A DNA stretch of 64,000 nt, taken from Candidatus Enterococcus moelleringii. GTDB lineage: Bacteria > Bacillota > Bacilli > Lactobacillales > Enterococcaceae. The position numbers and the translations under genes are program-made. Shown in pieces: positions 8,823-17,453 of this stretch (within the stretch, counting starts at the first letter, position 1; every line of letters begins with the position of its first letter). The notes below the pieces were generated by a model, which was not told where the DNA came from, did not search any database, and saw only the letters and a program-made list of their open reading frames with translations. The stretch covers positions 1-64,000 of the forward strand of contig NZ_JAFREM010000020.1 of NCBI RefSeq assembly GCF_017377575.1. The letters run 5' to 3'.

Positions 8823-8872
8823 TTGACTCGTTGGTCAATAAAAGTATACCGCGTTATTGACTGGCGAGTCAA
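8823..8872 (-). promoter_or_regulatory. promoter with two TetR-type operators
   Basis: Two 16-bp palindromes of form TTGACnnnnnnGTCAA are visible: TTGACTCGTTGGTCAA at 8823-8838 and TTGACTGGCGAGTCAA at 8857-8872, with centres 34 bp apart. On the minus strand the second contains the -35 TTGACT (8872-8867), and an 18-nt spacer leads to the -10 TATACT (8848-8843). The first lies just downstream of the -10, over the start point. Binding by the TetR protein encoded at the end of the operon would block the promoter. The sites are seen; the binding partner is inferred. Confidence 0.75.
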
Positions 8873-8977
8873 TGTGTTTTGACCGTTTAGGACGAAAAAG
8901 TGACCTTTCATGAAAAACGACTCACTTATGCTGTCTTTTTACCTATAATAAAATCAGAAAGAACGAGGTGTTGACTC

Positions 8978-9652
8978 ATGGAAAGAACAGAAACGAAACA
9001 ACTGAACTTATTTATTCGCATCGTGTTATGGGTGATTATGCTATTTTTAGCTCTGATGCCTTCAACAATTGTCGTGTTTGCCAGTTTGATCGAAGGGACT
9101 CCCGGTGTGTTGGTGGGAGCAGTAGTTCAACTAGCTTTATTAGCCTTAGTCGTTTTTATTGCCGCAAAAAGTAACATTTTGACGAATAATGGACGCTCAT
9201 TTATGGGAAGAGGGATGAAACTATCTACTTCTATCGGAATTGCGGTCGGTGCCGGAATTTTCTTGCGGGTATGGGTCGTCGTATTAAATATGATTATTCC
9301 GATAAACACCGCTAACGATCAGGCGATTCAATCTATAGCTGGTGAAACCTCTGGACTTTTGATGTTTTTTGCGATGGGAATCATGGCTCCAGTTATTGAA
9401 GAAATCGTCTTTCGCGGACTCATCTTTAAATTCTTTTTCCGGAAAACACCAATTCTTGCCTACTTTTTGTCATCCCTGTTGTTTACACTGATTCATATGC
9501 CAACAGATTTAATCAGCTTTGTAACTTATGGCAGCTTGGCTTTAGTGATGGGCTTGGTTTACTTCAAAACACGCCGGATCGAAATGTCGATACTGACTCA
9601 TTTTATCAACAATCTATTGCCAGCTATTTTTGTAGGTTTTGGTTTGATGTAA
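8978..9652 (+). CDS. CPBP family intramembrane metalloprotease
   Basis: A 224-aa membrane protein with about six helices. It carries the CPBP (CAAX protease and bacteriocin-processing) signatures: EEIVFRG beginning at residue 141, the histidine in FTLIHMPTD and the HFINN motif near the C-terminus. The family includes glutamic intramembrane proteases, some linked to bacteriocin self-immunity. A close paralog (10701-11357) shares the opening KQLNLFIRIVLW and the overall motif layout. The start has GAGGTG upstream. The two paralogs flank the arginase-like gene, which suggests a local duplication. Confidence 0.85.
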   Translation: MERTETKQLNLFIRIVLWVIMLFLALMPSTIVVFASLIEGTPGVLVGAVVQLALLALVVFIAAKSNILTNNGRSFMGRGMKLSTSIGIAVGAGIFLRVWVVVLNMIIPINTANDQAIQSIAGETSGLLMFFAMGIMAPVIEEIVFRGLIFKFFFRKTPILAYFLSSLLFTLIHMPTDLISFVTYGSLALVMGLVYFKTRRIEMSILTHFINNLLPAIFVGFGLM

Positions 9653-9661
9653 TTAACGTTA

Positions 9662-9697
9662 AAAATCCTCCCACACACGTTTGGGAGGATTTTCTTT
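9662..9697 (+). terminator. bidirectional terminator
   Basis: AAAATCCTCCCA (9662-9673) pairs with TGGGAGGATTTT (9682-9693), with T runs on both strands. It serves the CPBP gene on the + strand and the arginase-like gene on the minus strand. Confidence 0.85.
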
Positions 9698-9705
9698 TAT
9701 TGTAA

Positions 9706-10557
9706 TTAGAAAAAAATCTCAAAATCGCTAAACAGCTTTTGCAAATTCTGTACATCCCACGGCAACAGCTCAGCAACCGTCAAACCGACTACTTCACTTT
9801 GTTCCGCAATCGCCAGCATGATTTCCTTAACTTCTGCCAAAGTCATTTTTCCGCCGGCTGCTCCGTACTCCTCAACTCCCGGTTCCGCGAAATACAGCAT
9901 GCGAAACTCTTTCGGGTCCAAAACGTCCAAGTCAAAATGGACCACGACTTTACTAAATTCGTTTTCCTTCAACCAAGTTTTTACTTCAGCAGGGCTAATC
10001 ATTTTCTCCGTCTGCACTTGGTAGTTAATTCCCAGCTCATCCAGAATAACTATCTCATCTGGTGATGGCTGCTGCAATCCAACATACAAAATTGATTTGG
10101 CGTTAAAGGGATGCTGCACTTTTTCTGCAAGCACCGGATCACCCTGCCCCAACAAATTTCCTAAGACCATCGCATGCTCGTTGTGAAAAATAGCCGGTGT
10201 GGAAATATCGGGATGAGCATCAATCCAGATGATCCCCAGATCAGAACCATACTTGCCGTGCAAATAATCAAAAGGCGCCTGAGAAACTAAACAGTCGCCG
10301 CCCAACGTAATGATCTTATCAGGAGTTTCTTCGGCAATCACCTCAGCAGTCCGATCGACATTTGCGGCAACAATACTTTGAGCGGTAACACCATTTTCTT
10401 TTTCTAACGGACCTTCAAATACAGGAATCGGTACTTCAATCTCTTTTTGTTGATCATTTTTCGGAGCCAGCCAGGATAATAATTCTGAACCTAGCGAATA
10501 TGTCGGATTATTTCCTCCCTGCCATTGCGGGATTTTTAAACGGATTGTTTTGGTCAT
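9706..10557 (-). CDS. arginase/agmatinase family protein
   Basis: A 283-aa ureohydrolase-fold protein. The metal site is visible as WIDAHPDIS (around 111-119) and VHFDLDVLDP (around 205-215), the two Asp/His clusters that hold two Mn ions. The usual first motif GGDH reads GGDCLVS (residues 86-92), so one histidine ligand is a cysteine. This variant also occurs in Lactobacillales proteins annotated only as arginase family, and the true substrate may differ from arginine. It is a single gene sharing a bidirectional terminator with the CPBP gene. AGGAG lies about 10 nt before the ATG. Confidence 0.82.
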   Translation of the reverse strand: MTKTIRLKIPQWQGGNNPTYSLGSELLSWLAPKNDQQKEIEVPIPVFEGPLEKENGVTAQSIVAANVDRTAEVIAEETPDKIITLGGDCLVSQAPFDYLHGKYGSDLGIIWIDAHPDISTPAIFHNEHAMVLGNLLGQGDPVLAEKVQHPFNAKSILYVGLQQPSPDEIVILDELGINYQVQTEKMISPAEVKTWLKENEFSKVVVHFDLDVLDPKEFRMLYFAEPGVEEYGAAGGKMTLAEVKEIMLAIAEQSEVVGLTVAELLPWDVQNLQKLFSDFEIFF

Positions 10558-10700
10558 AATTTTACATCTCCTTTACTCAAATAATGAACTTCTCCTGTTA
10601 CTTAAATTTTATCACAGAGTTTAGCTGCAAAGGTTGATTCAGCGAGAAATTCAATTCCCTCTCTATGTTATACTAAATAATAGAGAGGAGTGTCGAAATT

Positions 10701-11357
10701 TTGGAAGAAAAAAAACAGTTGAATTTATTTATCCGAATTGTTCTTTGGATAGTGTTGATGATCCTTGCGACGATGCCGATGACGGTTGTGATGCTTGCTG
10801 GAACTGAGCATGCAGTTGTGGGTGGAATTGTTTTGTTGGTATTGCTGGCGTTTTTTGTGTTTATTGCTAAGAAGAGTGAGATTTTAACCACAAATGAGCA
10901 CTCTTTTTTAGGTCAAACGAAAAAATTAGGCCCTTCTATTGGTTGGGCAGTTGGCGGCGGAGTTTTCCTGCGGGTTTTCGTGATGTTGTTGGCCTTATTT
11001 GCTAACCTGCAGGCCACCGAGAATGACCAGGCACTGCAAACTTTATCGACACAAGCTTCACCGGTTTTAATGTTCTTTGCGATGGTAGTGATGGCACCGG
11101 TCTTGGAAGAGTTGGTTTTTCGCGGATTTTTCTTTAAATTCTTTTTCCGCAAATATCCAATTCTGGCTTTTGTTTTCTCTTCTGTGCTCTTTACCGTGGT
11201 GCATGTGCCGACTGATTTTATCAGCTTTTTCACTTATGCCAGCTTGGCATTAACGATGGCCTTTGTTTATTACAAAACTCGCCGAATCGAAATGTCGATG
11301 TTGACCCATGCCTTGAATAACTTTTTACCAGCACTTGTAATGGTGTTTTTTATGTAA
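10701..11357 (+). CDS. CPBP family intramembrane metalloprotease, paralog 2
   Basis: A 218-aa membrane protein closely related to the product of 8978-9652. EELVFRG, VHVPTD and HALNN are the family's active-site motifs. The start is TTG at 10701, with GAGAGGAG 10 nt upstream; this aligns the N-terminus (EEKKQLNLFIRIVLW) with the paralog. It is single-gene and ends in a terminator whose stem reaches into the convergent DUF1576 gene. The role could be protein maturation or bacteriocin immunity; nothing nearby settles which. Confidence 0.83.
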   Translation: MEEKKQLNLFIRIVLWIVLMILATMPMTVVMLAGTEHAVVGGIVLLVLLAFFVFIAKKSEILTTNEHSFLGQTKKLGPSIGWAVGGGVFLRVFVMLLALFANLQATENDQALQTLSTQASPVLMFFAMVVMAPVLEELVFRGFFFKFFFRKYPILAFVFSSVLFTVVHVPTDFISFFTYASLALTMAFVYYKTRRIEMSMLTHALNNFLPALVMVFFM

Positions 11358-11363
11358 AAATTA

Positions 11364-11392
11364 CCCCTTGGAATTATTCCAAGGGGCTTTTT
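11364..11392 (+). terminator. terminator overlapping a convergent stop codon
   Basis: CCCCTTGGAAT and ATTCCAAGGGG (11364-11386), then a T run, end the CPBP paralog. The same stem encodes the last codons and stop of the convergent DUF1576 gene (stop at 11374-11376), so it can terminate both transcripts. Confidence 0.85.
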
Positions 11393-12675
11393 CTTACGAT
11401 ATTTTTTTGTTGGGCGAGTTCGATTAAGGGCGATAGGAACCCGGCAATCAAGCCACTGGCTAGACCGGAATTGTACAAGCTCAATCCACCATGAAACCCG
11501 CAAATTGCTGGGGCAACAATCAGATGGAACATGCCCGCAACAAATCCCCAAATGCAGCCGTGATTGGTGGTGATGGGAGACAAGCCGATGCTAAACAGCA
11601 GCGCCATGATCACTTCAATTCGATTGACGGAATAATCTGGCACCAAAAACAAGATCAAGCTGGCCCCTAACAAAATCGGCACAATGCTTTTTACGTTCAT
11701 TCCTCGCGCACTATAGCCCACTACTGCCATGATCGTTCCAAACAAAATACCATTAATCGGTATGTTCATCACAGCCAGCACCCCAACTAAAAGAAATCCC
11801 ACAAAAGCCATATTCAGCAAAATCATGCCAAAGCCGCAATGGGTCAGCTGATTGGTCAACCGATGGCCATTCTCCCGAGAAAACTTTTTGATCTCGGAAA
11901 GATCAAATCCTTCAATAATCAACCCTACTATTAAAATCAGAGACAAAACAGCCAGCATACACAGCTGGAAAAAGCGGCTGTCAGCCACTAGAGTAATAGG
12001 ATTGGCTGTCGGTTCTACACTAAATACTTTAAAGATATTCAACAAAATAATGCCCACAATTCCTGAAGCAAACCCCACCGAATATAGACTTTTCCCCTTG
12101 TGAAAATGGAAAAAGTGCGTGGTAAGAGGCGGTAAAACGAAGCCAATCATCGCCCCCAGCAAATAGGCCAGCATGATATTATATGGGGCCTCAATTCCTA
12201 AAGAAAAAGAAACATGACCAATTACCGGCGACAGCGCCCCGCCAAAACACCCTACTAAAATATACTTTGAAAAAGGTTCCCTCCTGATTTTTGCATACAA
12301 AAAGGTCCCTAACATAATCGGCAGCAGGCAATAAATATTTTTTCCGAAAAAGGCATAGCCGCCTAAGGCAAAAACAGCGGAAATCATTTCTTCGCAAAAC
12401 TTTCTCTGATGAATTTTCAACAGGGATGTGCAAAACAGCATCAAAAAGCCACTATTAAAAAAGGCGCTGCCATTGCAGCCCACGACAGAATAATCGGTCA
12501 GCAATACCGCCGGAGAAAACAGGATGGATTTCAAGCCGGTGGCCATTTCTTTAGGCGAACTAATGGCTAGGCTAATGCCAATAAAACACACACTTAAGCA
12601 GAAAAGGAAAAGATACCCCTGCTGCTGCACCCATTCTTCGGTGTCATTTTTCTTAATCAGACTAATATTTTTCAT
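11374..12675 (-). CDS. DUF1576 domain membrane protein
   Basis: A 433-aa, very hydrophobic protein with about 11-12 membrane helices in two halves that look alike: each contains a glycine-rich SPVxGH or SPITTNHG segment, at roughly 150 and 370. This is the layout of DUF1576 proteins, whose function is not established. GGAG lies just before the ATG. It is flanked by a long non-coding stretch upstream (12676-13213), and no partner gene is nearby. Confidence 0.8.
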   Translation of the reverse strand: MKNISLIKKNDTEEWVQQQGYLFLFCLSVCFIGISLAISSPKEMATGLKSILFSPAVLLTDYSVVGCNGSAFFNSGFLMLFCTSLLKIHQRKFCEEMISAVFALGGYAFFGKNIYCLLPIMLGTFLYAKIRREPFSKYILVGCFGGALSPVIGHVSFSLGIEAPYNIMLAYLLGAMIGFVLPPLTTHFFHFHKGKSLYSVGFASGIVGIILLNIFKVFSVEPTANPITLVADSRFFQLCMLAVLSLILIVGLIIEGFDLSEIKKFSRENGHRLTNQLTHCGFGMILLNMAFVGFLLVGVLAVMNIPINGILFGTIMAVVGYSARGMNVKSIVPILLGASLILFLVPDYSVNRIEVIMALLFSIGLSPITTNHGCIWGFVAGMFHLIVAPAICGFHGGLSLYNSGLASGLIAGFLSPLIELAQQKNIVRKSPLE

Positions 12676-13213
12676 TTTGTCTCCTTTTCTAATTCAAAGA
12701 GGCAACCAAACGACATCAACAACTTATACTTTTTGTCAACTCATTAAATTTTTCAACTGATGGAAATCGGAAATGTACTAGATAAAAGAAGGCAACATTA
12801 CAACACCTTGTCACCAAGGACATTTGTTACCAGACGATTAGATTTTCTCGCAGCCATTTGCTTACGACTGCACGGGGGTTATTGCTTTATCATGGTCTAA
12901 AGCTTCCATGACGATGTTGAGCATAATACTCTTTTTTTAATTATAAAAGGTCGAAAAGAAAAAGTACACTGGGAATATAGCGTTTTCATGCCGAAAAGCG
13001 AGAAAGAACAATAAAAGAACATCAATCTAGTATAATAATCGGATTAGTACCTGCAAAAAGGCTCTATATATCCAAAAAACAACAATAGCTGAATTTGAAG
13101 GTCGCTTGGCATCCATTACAACTCAGACGAAATGCTAGAAAAATGCTCTACACCACAGGTCCTATTGTTATAGCTGGAGATACATAGTAAAGTAGTAGTA
13201 GAGAGAAGAATAG
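12676..13213. other. 538-bp non-coding region
   Basis: No supported gene. It carries a TTGACA on the minus strand about 60 nt from the DUF1576 start, which may be a -35 element, though no good -10 follows. A stretch on the minus strand near 12880-12940 can be read as about 20 codons (IMLNIVMEALDHDKAITPV) with no ribosome site, perhaps a decayed gene. No hairpin or repeat stands out. Confidence 0.5.
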
Positions 13214-13228
13214 TTGGGAGTTTTTGAA

Positions 13229-14281
13229 ATGATTCTATTTGTGTTCATTGGTTTGCTGGTGATACTCTTTTTGATTTGGGGGATAACAAGATATAACAAC
13301 GCCCAAAAATATAAAATTCAGTCACCTTCCGGGGTTCAAAAAAGTTCTTATGTTCGATTAGGCGGCATCCAGCAGTTTGTGCAAATTCGCGGGCAAGATC
13401 GTTCCAATCCGGTAATTATCGTCCTTCATGGCGGCCCGGGAAATAATATGGGTTACTATTCTTATGCCTGGCAGGCGGATTTAGAGTCGGACTATACCAT
13501 CGTTCACTGGGATCAGCGAGGGTGCGGGAATACTTATTTCCAGAATAAAGCCGCCACTAAACCGACCTTTGATCTGCTTTTAAGTGATTTGGACGCACTG
13601 GTGAATTCGATTTGCGGGGAATATGGCCAGGAAAAAGTGATTATCATGGGGCATTCGTGGGGCACCTTGTTAGGCGGAATTTATGCCGGACAACATCCTG
13701 AAAAAGTAGCTGCCTATGTTGGTGTCGGTCAATTCAATGATGTTTGGCAAAGTGAAGAATTTGCTGCTGAGGAAGCGGCGCTTTTGGCAAAAGCTGCTGG
13801 TAAACTGGACACGGCTAAGAAAATTCAGGAACAGTTCCAGCTGGTACGTTCCAGTGAAAGATTAGATATGCGGGATGTTTTATCCTTGCGGCAGCTTACT
13901 GGAAAGTTTTTACCAGAAGGCGAAAATACGTCTTTTTCTGACCGAGTGTTTTCACCCTATCTGACCTTCAATGATGTCAAATGGTTCTTTGCCCCAATCG
14001 TTAATTTCGAGAAATATATCGAGCTCCAGAATGATCTTTATCGCTCACTTTATTCTCAAAAAGGGCTGTCTTCTTATAACTACACGGCATTCAAAGTTCC
14101 GGTGATTATTATCGCCGGCGACTGTGACTGGATCACCCCCTATCAAAAATCGCGAGAATACTTTGATCAGCTAATTGCTCCGAAAAAAGAGTTTATTACC
14201 ATCGAAAATGCCGGGCACATTCCTTTTATACCAGGACAGTTTGGTAAGTTATTACAGGGTGCGTTGCGAGAAGTACTATAG
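13229..14281 (+). CDS. membrane-anchored alpha/beta hydrolase (proline iminopeptidase-like)
   Basis: About 350 aa. An N-terminal helix (residues 1-20) anchors a hydrolase of the S33-like group: HGGPGNN oxyanion loop, DQRGCG, nucleophile in GHSWGT, Asp in AGDCDWITP and His in NAGHIPF. The domain probably faces outward, so it may cleave a peptide or ester outside the cell. An in-frame TTG 15 nt upstream is possible, but the ATG at 13229 has GGGAG 8 nt before it. Single-gene unit with its own terminator. Confidence 0.82.
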   Translation: MILFVFIGLLVILFLIWGITRYNNAQKYKIQSPSGVQKSSYVRLGGIQQFVQIRGQDRSNPVIIVLHGGPGNNMGYYSYAWQADLESDYTIVHWDQRGCGNTYFQNKAATKPTFDLLLSDLDALVNSICGEYGQEKVIIMGHSWGTLLGGIYAGQHPEKVAAYVGVGQFNDVWQSEEFAAEEAALLAKAAGKLDTAKKIQEQFQLVRSSERLDMRDVLSLRQLTGKFLPEGENTSFSDRVFSPYLTFNDVKWFFAPIVNFEKYIELQNDLYRSLYSQKGLSSYNYTAFKVPVIIIAGDCDWITPYQKSREYFDQLIAPKKEFITIENAGHIPFIPGQFGKLLQGALREVL

Positions 14282-14286
14282 GAAAA

Positions 14287-14317
14287 AGACAAATCTCGAT
14301 TGATTTGTCTTTTTTTA
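14287..14317 (+). terminator. Rho-independent terminator
   Basis: AGACAAATC (14287-14295) pairs with GATTTGTCT (14302-14310), followed by seven T. It ends the alpha/beta hydrolase transcript. Confidence 0.85.
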
Positions 14318-14331
14318 CATTTTGAGTAGGA

Positions 14332-14352
14332 TTTATCATTTCAAATGATAAA
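14332..14352. repeat. 21-bp palindrome
   Basis: TTTATCATTT and AAATGATAAA flank a single C. It lies between two convergent genes, with no T run, so it is not an ordinary terminator. A copy of its half (AATGATAAAT) follows at 14373-14382. Possible protein-binding site; function unknown. Confidence 0.4.
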
Positions 14353-14420
14353 AGCACAAAAGAATGATAAATTGCAAAGACTTCAAACACTTGCATTTTT
14401 AAGTCACTATACACAGTCAA

Positions 14421-15431
14421 TTACTCCACCCCAAACAATTCCCTCAACCCACCATCAAGTTGATTTCTCACCGACTCCAGATCATGACCGCCATCTTCAT
14501 CCATAGTATAAACTAAATTATCGTTGGTAAAACTATCCGTGTCCCACATTTCGTAGATCATCTCGTCCATCGAGTATTTCGTTCCATCGGCACCGCCCAC
14601 AGAGGCGTAAATTTGAAAGTCATCTGGTGTAAAGTTGCTTTCACGAACAGATTGGGCTAGCTTTTCAGCAGTTTCCTCAGGCGCTGAGCTTCCGCCGCTA
14701 GACTGGACCGTCCAGCTGTCGCCAGCCATCGGTAGAAATTTAGCAAAAAGATTCAACTGATGTTCAAAGACATACCATGTAGTGATTGCGCCCATGGAAA
14801 AACCTGCGAAAGCACGTTGTTCTCGCGAGGCTGCCAGATCAACTGCACTGACTGAGTTTGCATATGTACGATACGTCCCCTCAACAGCAGGGATCAGATC
14901 GTTAGGCAGTTCTTCGTTAGCAAAGCGTAAATTCAAGGGATCATCGGCACTCCAGCTGCTCTCGATCACACTACGATCTGGATAATAGGTTGGCGAGACC
15001 ACGATCAAAGGTTCAATTTTTCCCGCCGCAATCAGCTGATCCAGTAGTTCTTTGATAGCAGACGCTTCACCAGTCCCGCGATCCGTTAGAAAATCCGCGT
15101 AATCCATCGTATGACCGTGCATTAAATACAACACATCATATTGCTGATTAGGATTTTCCTTATAACCTGCCGGTAAATAAATTTGGGCCATTTTATCATA
15201 AACGGTATTCTCATACTCAGTCTGATATTGAATCGTTTCAAGCATCCCTACTTGACCTTCATTAAGTTCTTCCTGTTTCCGTTCCGCCGATCCATTTATA
15301 TTCTGCTGAGAAGGCGTCGTTGGATTCGCAGTTGCTGCTTCTTCACTGGCTGATTGCTGATTCAAGAAAAGAATCACTAAACCAATCATCACTACAAATC
15401 CCGTGGCTAATCCAATAAGCTTTCTTTTCAT
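14421..15431 (-). CDS. exported esterase (esterase D / XynZ-like fold)
   Basis: About 336 aa. A single N-terminal membrane helix (LIGLATGFVVMIGLVILFL) and a low-complexity linker rich in N, T, S and E precede an alpha/beta hydrolase domain with DVLYLMHGH, the nucleophile in GFSMGA and a C-terminal DGGHD. These match the esterase D family (feruloyl- and acetyl-esterase-like). The ATG at 15431 has a perfect AGGAGG 6 nt upstream and is preferred to an in-frame ATG 15 nt earlier. It is the last gene of the DUF4405, cyclophilin-like, esterase unit on the minus strand. Confidence 0.83.
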   Translation of the reverse strand: MKRKLIGLATGFVVMIGLVILFLNQQSASEEAATANPTTPSQQNINGSAERKQEELNEGQVGMLETIQYQTEYENTVYDKMAQIYLPAGYKENPNQQYDVLYLMHGHTMDYADFLTDRGTGEASAIKELLDQLIAAGKIEPLIVVSPTYYPDRSVIESSWSADDPLNLRFANEELPNDLIPAVEGTYRTYANSVSAVDLAASREQRAFAGFSMGAITTWYVFEHQLNLFAKFLPMAGDSWTVQSSGGSSAPEETAEKLAQSVRESNFTPDDFQIYASVGGADGTKYSMDEMIYEMWDTDSFTNDNLVYTMDEDGGHDLESVRNQLDGGLRELFGVE

Positions 15432-15446
15432 GCAATTCCTCCTCAT

Positions 15447-15863
15447 TTAATTCTTTCGATCCGGCGGCTCAAGTGTATATTGCCAGTACAAGTGCCCTTC
15501 TTCTTCAGGAGTCAGAGATTGGATTTGGCAAAAATTACCTTTGATTTTACCGATTTTATAACGAGGAATGCATAAGGTACAATCCTCATCCTCTAAGTTA
15601 ATCCCCAAACATTGCCAATCTGGAAAGTAGCAAATATCTCCCACCGACGAGTAACACTTCGCTTCAGCTTCAATCCTCAGCTCCAGCGATTCTGAAAAAT
15701 AGTAATGATTTTCTTCGTCCTTGTTAAAGATCAGCGGACTCTTTATACAACAATGCTTCAGCTTTTTTTCAAAAAAATCCGGTTCGATCATCACTTCGTT
15801 TAGCGTGTCGCCGATTTGAAAGAACATCTGGGCGTTTGTCACCTTCCATGTTTTCTCGTGCAT
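15447..15863 (-). CDS. cyclophilin-like fold protein
   Basis: A 138-aa cytoplasmic protein. The central part VGDICYFPDWQCLGINL followed by IGKIKG matches the cyclophilin-like fold family (DUF3830/DUF369-type), in which a G-D-I-x-Y-x-P strand and a C-terminal G-K/R-I are conserved. No peptidyl-prolyl isomerase activity has been shown for this group. The N-terminal half is divergent and holds several cysteines. AGGGAGGG precedes the ATG. It lies between the DUF4405 and esterase genes and shares their direction, so co-transcription from the MerR-type promoter at 16681 is likely. A similar domain is fused to a flavodoxin at 59181. Confidence 0.6.
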   Translation of the reverse strand: MHEKTWKVTNAQMFFQIGDTLNEVMIEPDFFEKKLKHCCIKSPLIFNKDEENHYYFSESLELRIEAEAKCYSSVGDICYFPDWQCLGINLEDEDCTLCIPRYKIGKIKGNFCQIQSLTPEEEGHLYWQYTLEPPDRKN

Positions 15864-15904
15864 GTCTTTTTCCCTCCCTTCTGTTTAGACTCTTGAAATT
15901 CTGG

Positions 15905-16612
15905 TTAATCAACAACTTTTCTGGCTGCAGGTTTTCTTTTTTTGTTAGGAATTTTTTTAATCAGCAACAAGCCATAATGCCCCACTGCCACAAACAAGCC
16001 CATAATGGCGAAATAGGATAAGAAGAAATGCCACAACGGTTCTGAAAAGTCGATAAAAACAAATTCCGTGCGTAAAAACATATATAATAGGAAGTTTCTC
16101 GTCACAAATTCATACAAACCGATGCCGGCAATCACCAAAGCAATCACCCGCAACACGTTTTTTCGCGTCTGCGATCTTTTCAGCTTAAACATTTTCTTAG
16201 GAATGCCCATCATGGTCGTCCAATGCAGCCCTAAATGTACCGAGGTCATGACATAAAACCAGTAAGCCGCCGCTAAATGGACCAAGCGAGCCAAACTGAT
16301 ACTAAAATCAAAGGGTAAAAAGGTGAATACGTGCCGCGACATGGCGATCCCGCTCAGCATCATGGCCATTATTAAAACAAATAACGCCAAATTCACTACT
16401 ACCTGTGTTTTTCTAACTGCATTGTATTTTCCACGGGTTAAGCCTTTGTGCCACTGGCGATTCAGCACATTGTGGATCACAAAGGCGGTAAACATCGCCA
16501 CCCCTACCCATTCATGAGGCTCCTCCCCCACTAACGAATAGGCCATCAATACCGGCAGCATCACCGTCATTGCCATATCAATCAAAATTTGAAATTTTCT
16601 GCGGTTGCTCAT
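15905..16612 (-). CDS. DUF4405 membrane protein (cytochrome b-like)
   Basis: A 235-aa protein with four or five membrane helices and several histidines placed in helices (VIHNVLNRQWHKG, LVHLAAAYW, SVHLGLHW). This arrangement resembles the di-heme cytochrome b fold and defines DUF4405. Such proteins are thought to be electron-transfer membrane subunits, but heme binding is inferred. GGAGGAAAG precedes the ATG. It is first in a unit with the cyclophilin-like and esterase genes, and is driven by the 19-bp-spacer promoter at 16681-16711. Confidence 0.75.
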   Translation of the reverse strand: MSNRRKFQILIDMAMTVMLPVLMAYSLVGEEPHEWVGVAMFTAFVIHNVLNRQWHKGLTRGKYNAVRKTQVVVNLALFVLIMAMMLSGIAMSRHVFTFLPFDFSISLARLVHLAAAYWFYVMTSVHLGLHWTTMMGIPKKMFKLKRSQTRKNVLRVIALVIAGIGLYEFVTRNFLLYMFLRTEFVFIDFSEPLWHFFLSYFAIMGLFVAVGHYGLLLIKKIPNKKRKPAARKVVD

Positions 16613-16680
16613 CTTCTTTCCTCCAATTAGTTTAACTGCTGAATCCTCTAAAGCATTCAGCTAGTATTCTTCATATCCCT

Positions 16681-16711
16681 AGTGTACAGCTTAAAGTCCA
16701 CACCAAGGCAA
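16681..16711 (-). promoter_or_regulatory. MerR-type promoter of the DUF4405 unit
   Basis: On the minus strand: -35 TTGCCT (16711-16706), a 19-nt spacer containing TGGTGTGGACTTTA, and -10 TACACT (16686-16681). A 19-nt spacer with a central dyad is the hallmark of MerR-activated promoters. The adjacent merR gene faces the other way. Confidence 0.7.
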
Positions 16712-16875
16712 GCACTTTTTGTGTAATATGGAAGAAAAAAGTTTTTTCGCTGAAAAATTATGGCAAATCCCAATAGTTTAGACAGGTAAACCGAAAAGTT
16801 GGAGCAACTAAACCTCAAGTTCCTGCCCGTATATGCAGTGCCGCAAAAAAGTTTTCAAAAAAATAAACTTTCCGC

Positions 16876-16906
16876 TTGCCTTGGAGTCAACTCCATACCT
16901 TATACT
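16876..16906 (+). promoter_or_regulatory. MerR-type promoter of merR-AKR
   Basis: -35 TTGCCT (16876-16881), 19-nt spacer, -10 TATACT (16901-16906). The spacer begins with the perfect dyad TGGAGTCAACTCCA (16882-16895). It is 58 nt upstream of the merR ATG and indicates autoregulation by MerR. Confidence 0.8.
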
Positions 16907-16963
16907 TTAGTTACTGAATGAGTGACCGAGCCTAGCCATTCATTTTGGTAGAAGGAGGCGAAC

Positions 16964-17407
16964 ATGAAGATAATGAACATCAAAGAAGTCGCTGATATGT
17001 TTGACTTGACTGTTGATACGATTCGCTACTATGAGAGAATCGGTGTCATCCCGCCAATTACCCGAGACGAAAAAGGCTACCGCGTTTTTACAAAACGAGA
17101 CCTGAACTGGGTCTACTTAGTCAAGAACTTGCGAAAAGCCGGTTTGTCCATCGAATCGCTGGTGGAATTTGCCACCTTGTCGCAGCTTGAAGGCGACGAA
17201 CGTTTGGCTCAAAAAGATATTTTGCGGGAGCAACTGAAGGAACTGGATGAAAAAATCGAAGAGATGCACAAAACCCGCGATCTATTGGCCTACAAAATTG
17301 ATACTTATGACGAGCATATCGCCAAGTTCAACGCCGGCGAAATGACCGAAGACAACATTGACGAGCTTTGGACAATGGAGTATTTCCGAAGCAAAAGCAA
17401 CAAGTAA
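16964..17407 (+). CDS. MerR family transcriptional regulator
   Basis: 147 aa. The winged helix-turn-helix reads MKIMNIKEVADMFDLTVDT followed by IRYYERIGVIPP, and a C-terminal coiled coil (about 85-125) gives the dimer interface. There is no cysteine cluster for metal, so it belongs with the AdhR/YyaN-like MerR proteins that respond to aldehydes or oxidants. AGGAGG precedes the ATG. It is co-transcribed with the aldo/keto reductase 46 nt downstream and is preceded by a MerR-type promoter. It is closely similar to the MerR at 27891 (both have ITRDEKGYRVF and DLNWVY). Confidence 0.92.
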   Translation: MKIMNIKEVADMFDLTVDTIRYYERIGVIPPITRDEKGYRVFTKRDLNWVYLVKNLRKAGLSIESLVEFATLSQLEGDERLAQKDILREQLKELDEKIEEMHKTRDLLAYKIDTYDEHIAKFNAGEMTEDNIDELWTMEYFRSKSNK

Positions 17408-17453
17408 TCCGATCATCTGATAATTAACTAAAATCTTACTGGAGGCAACAAAC

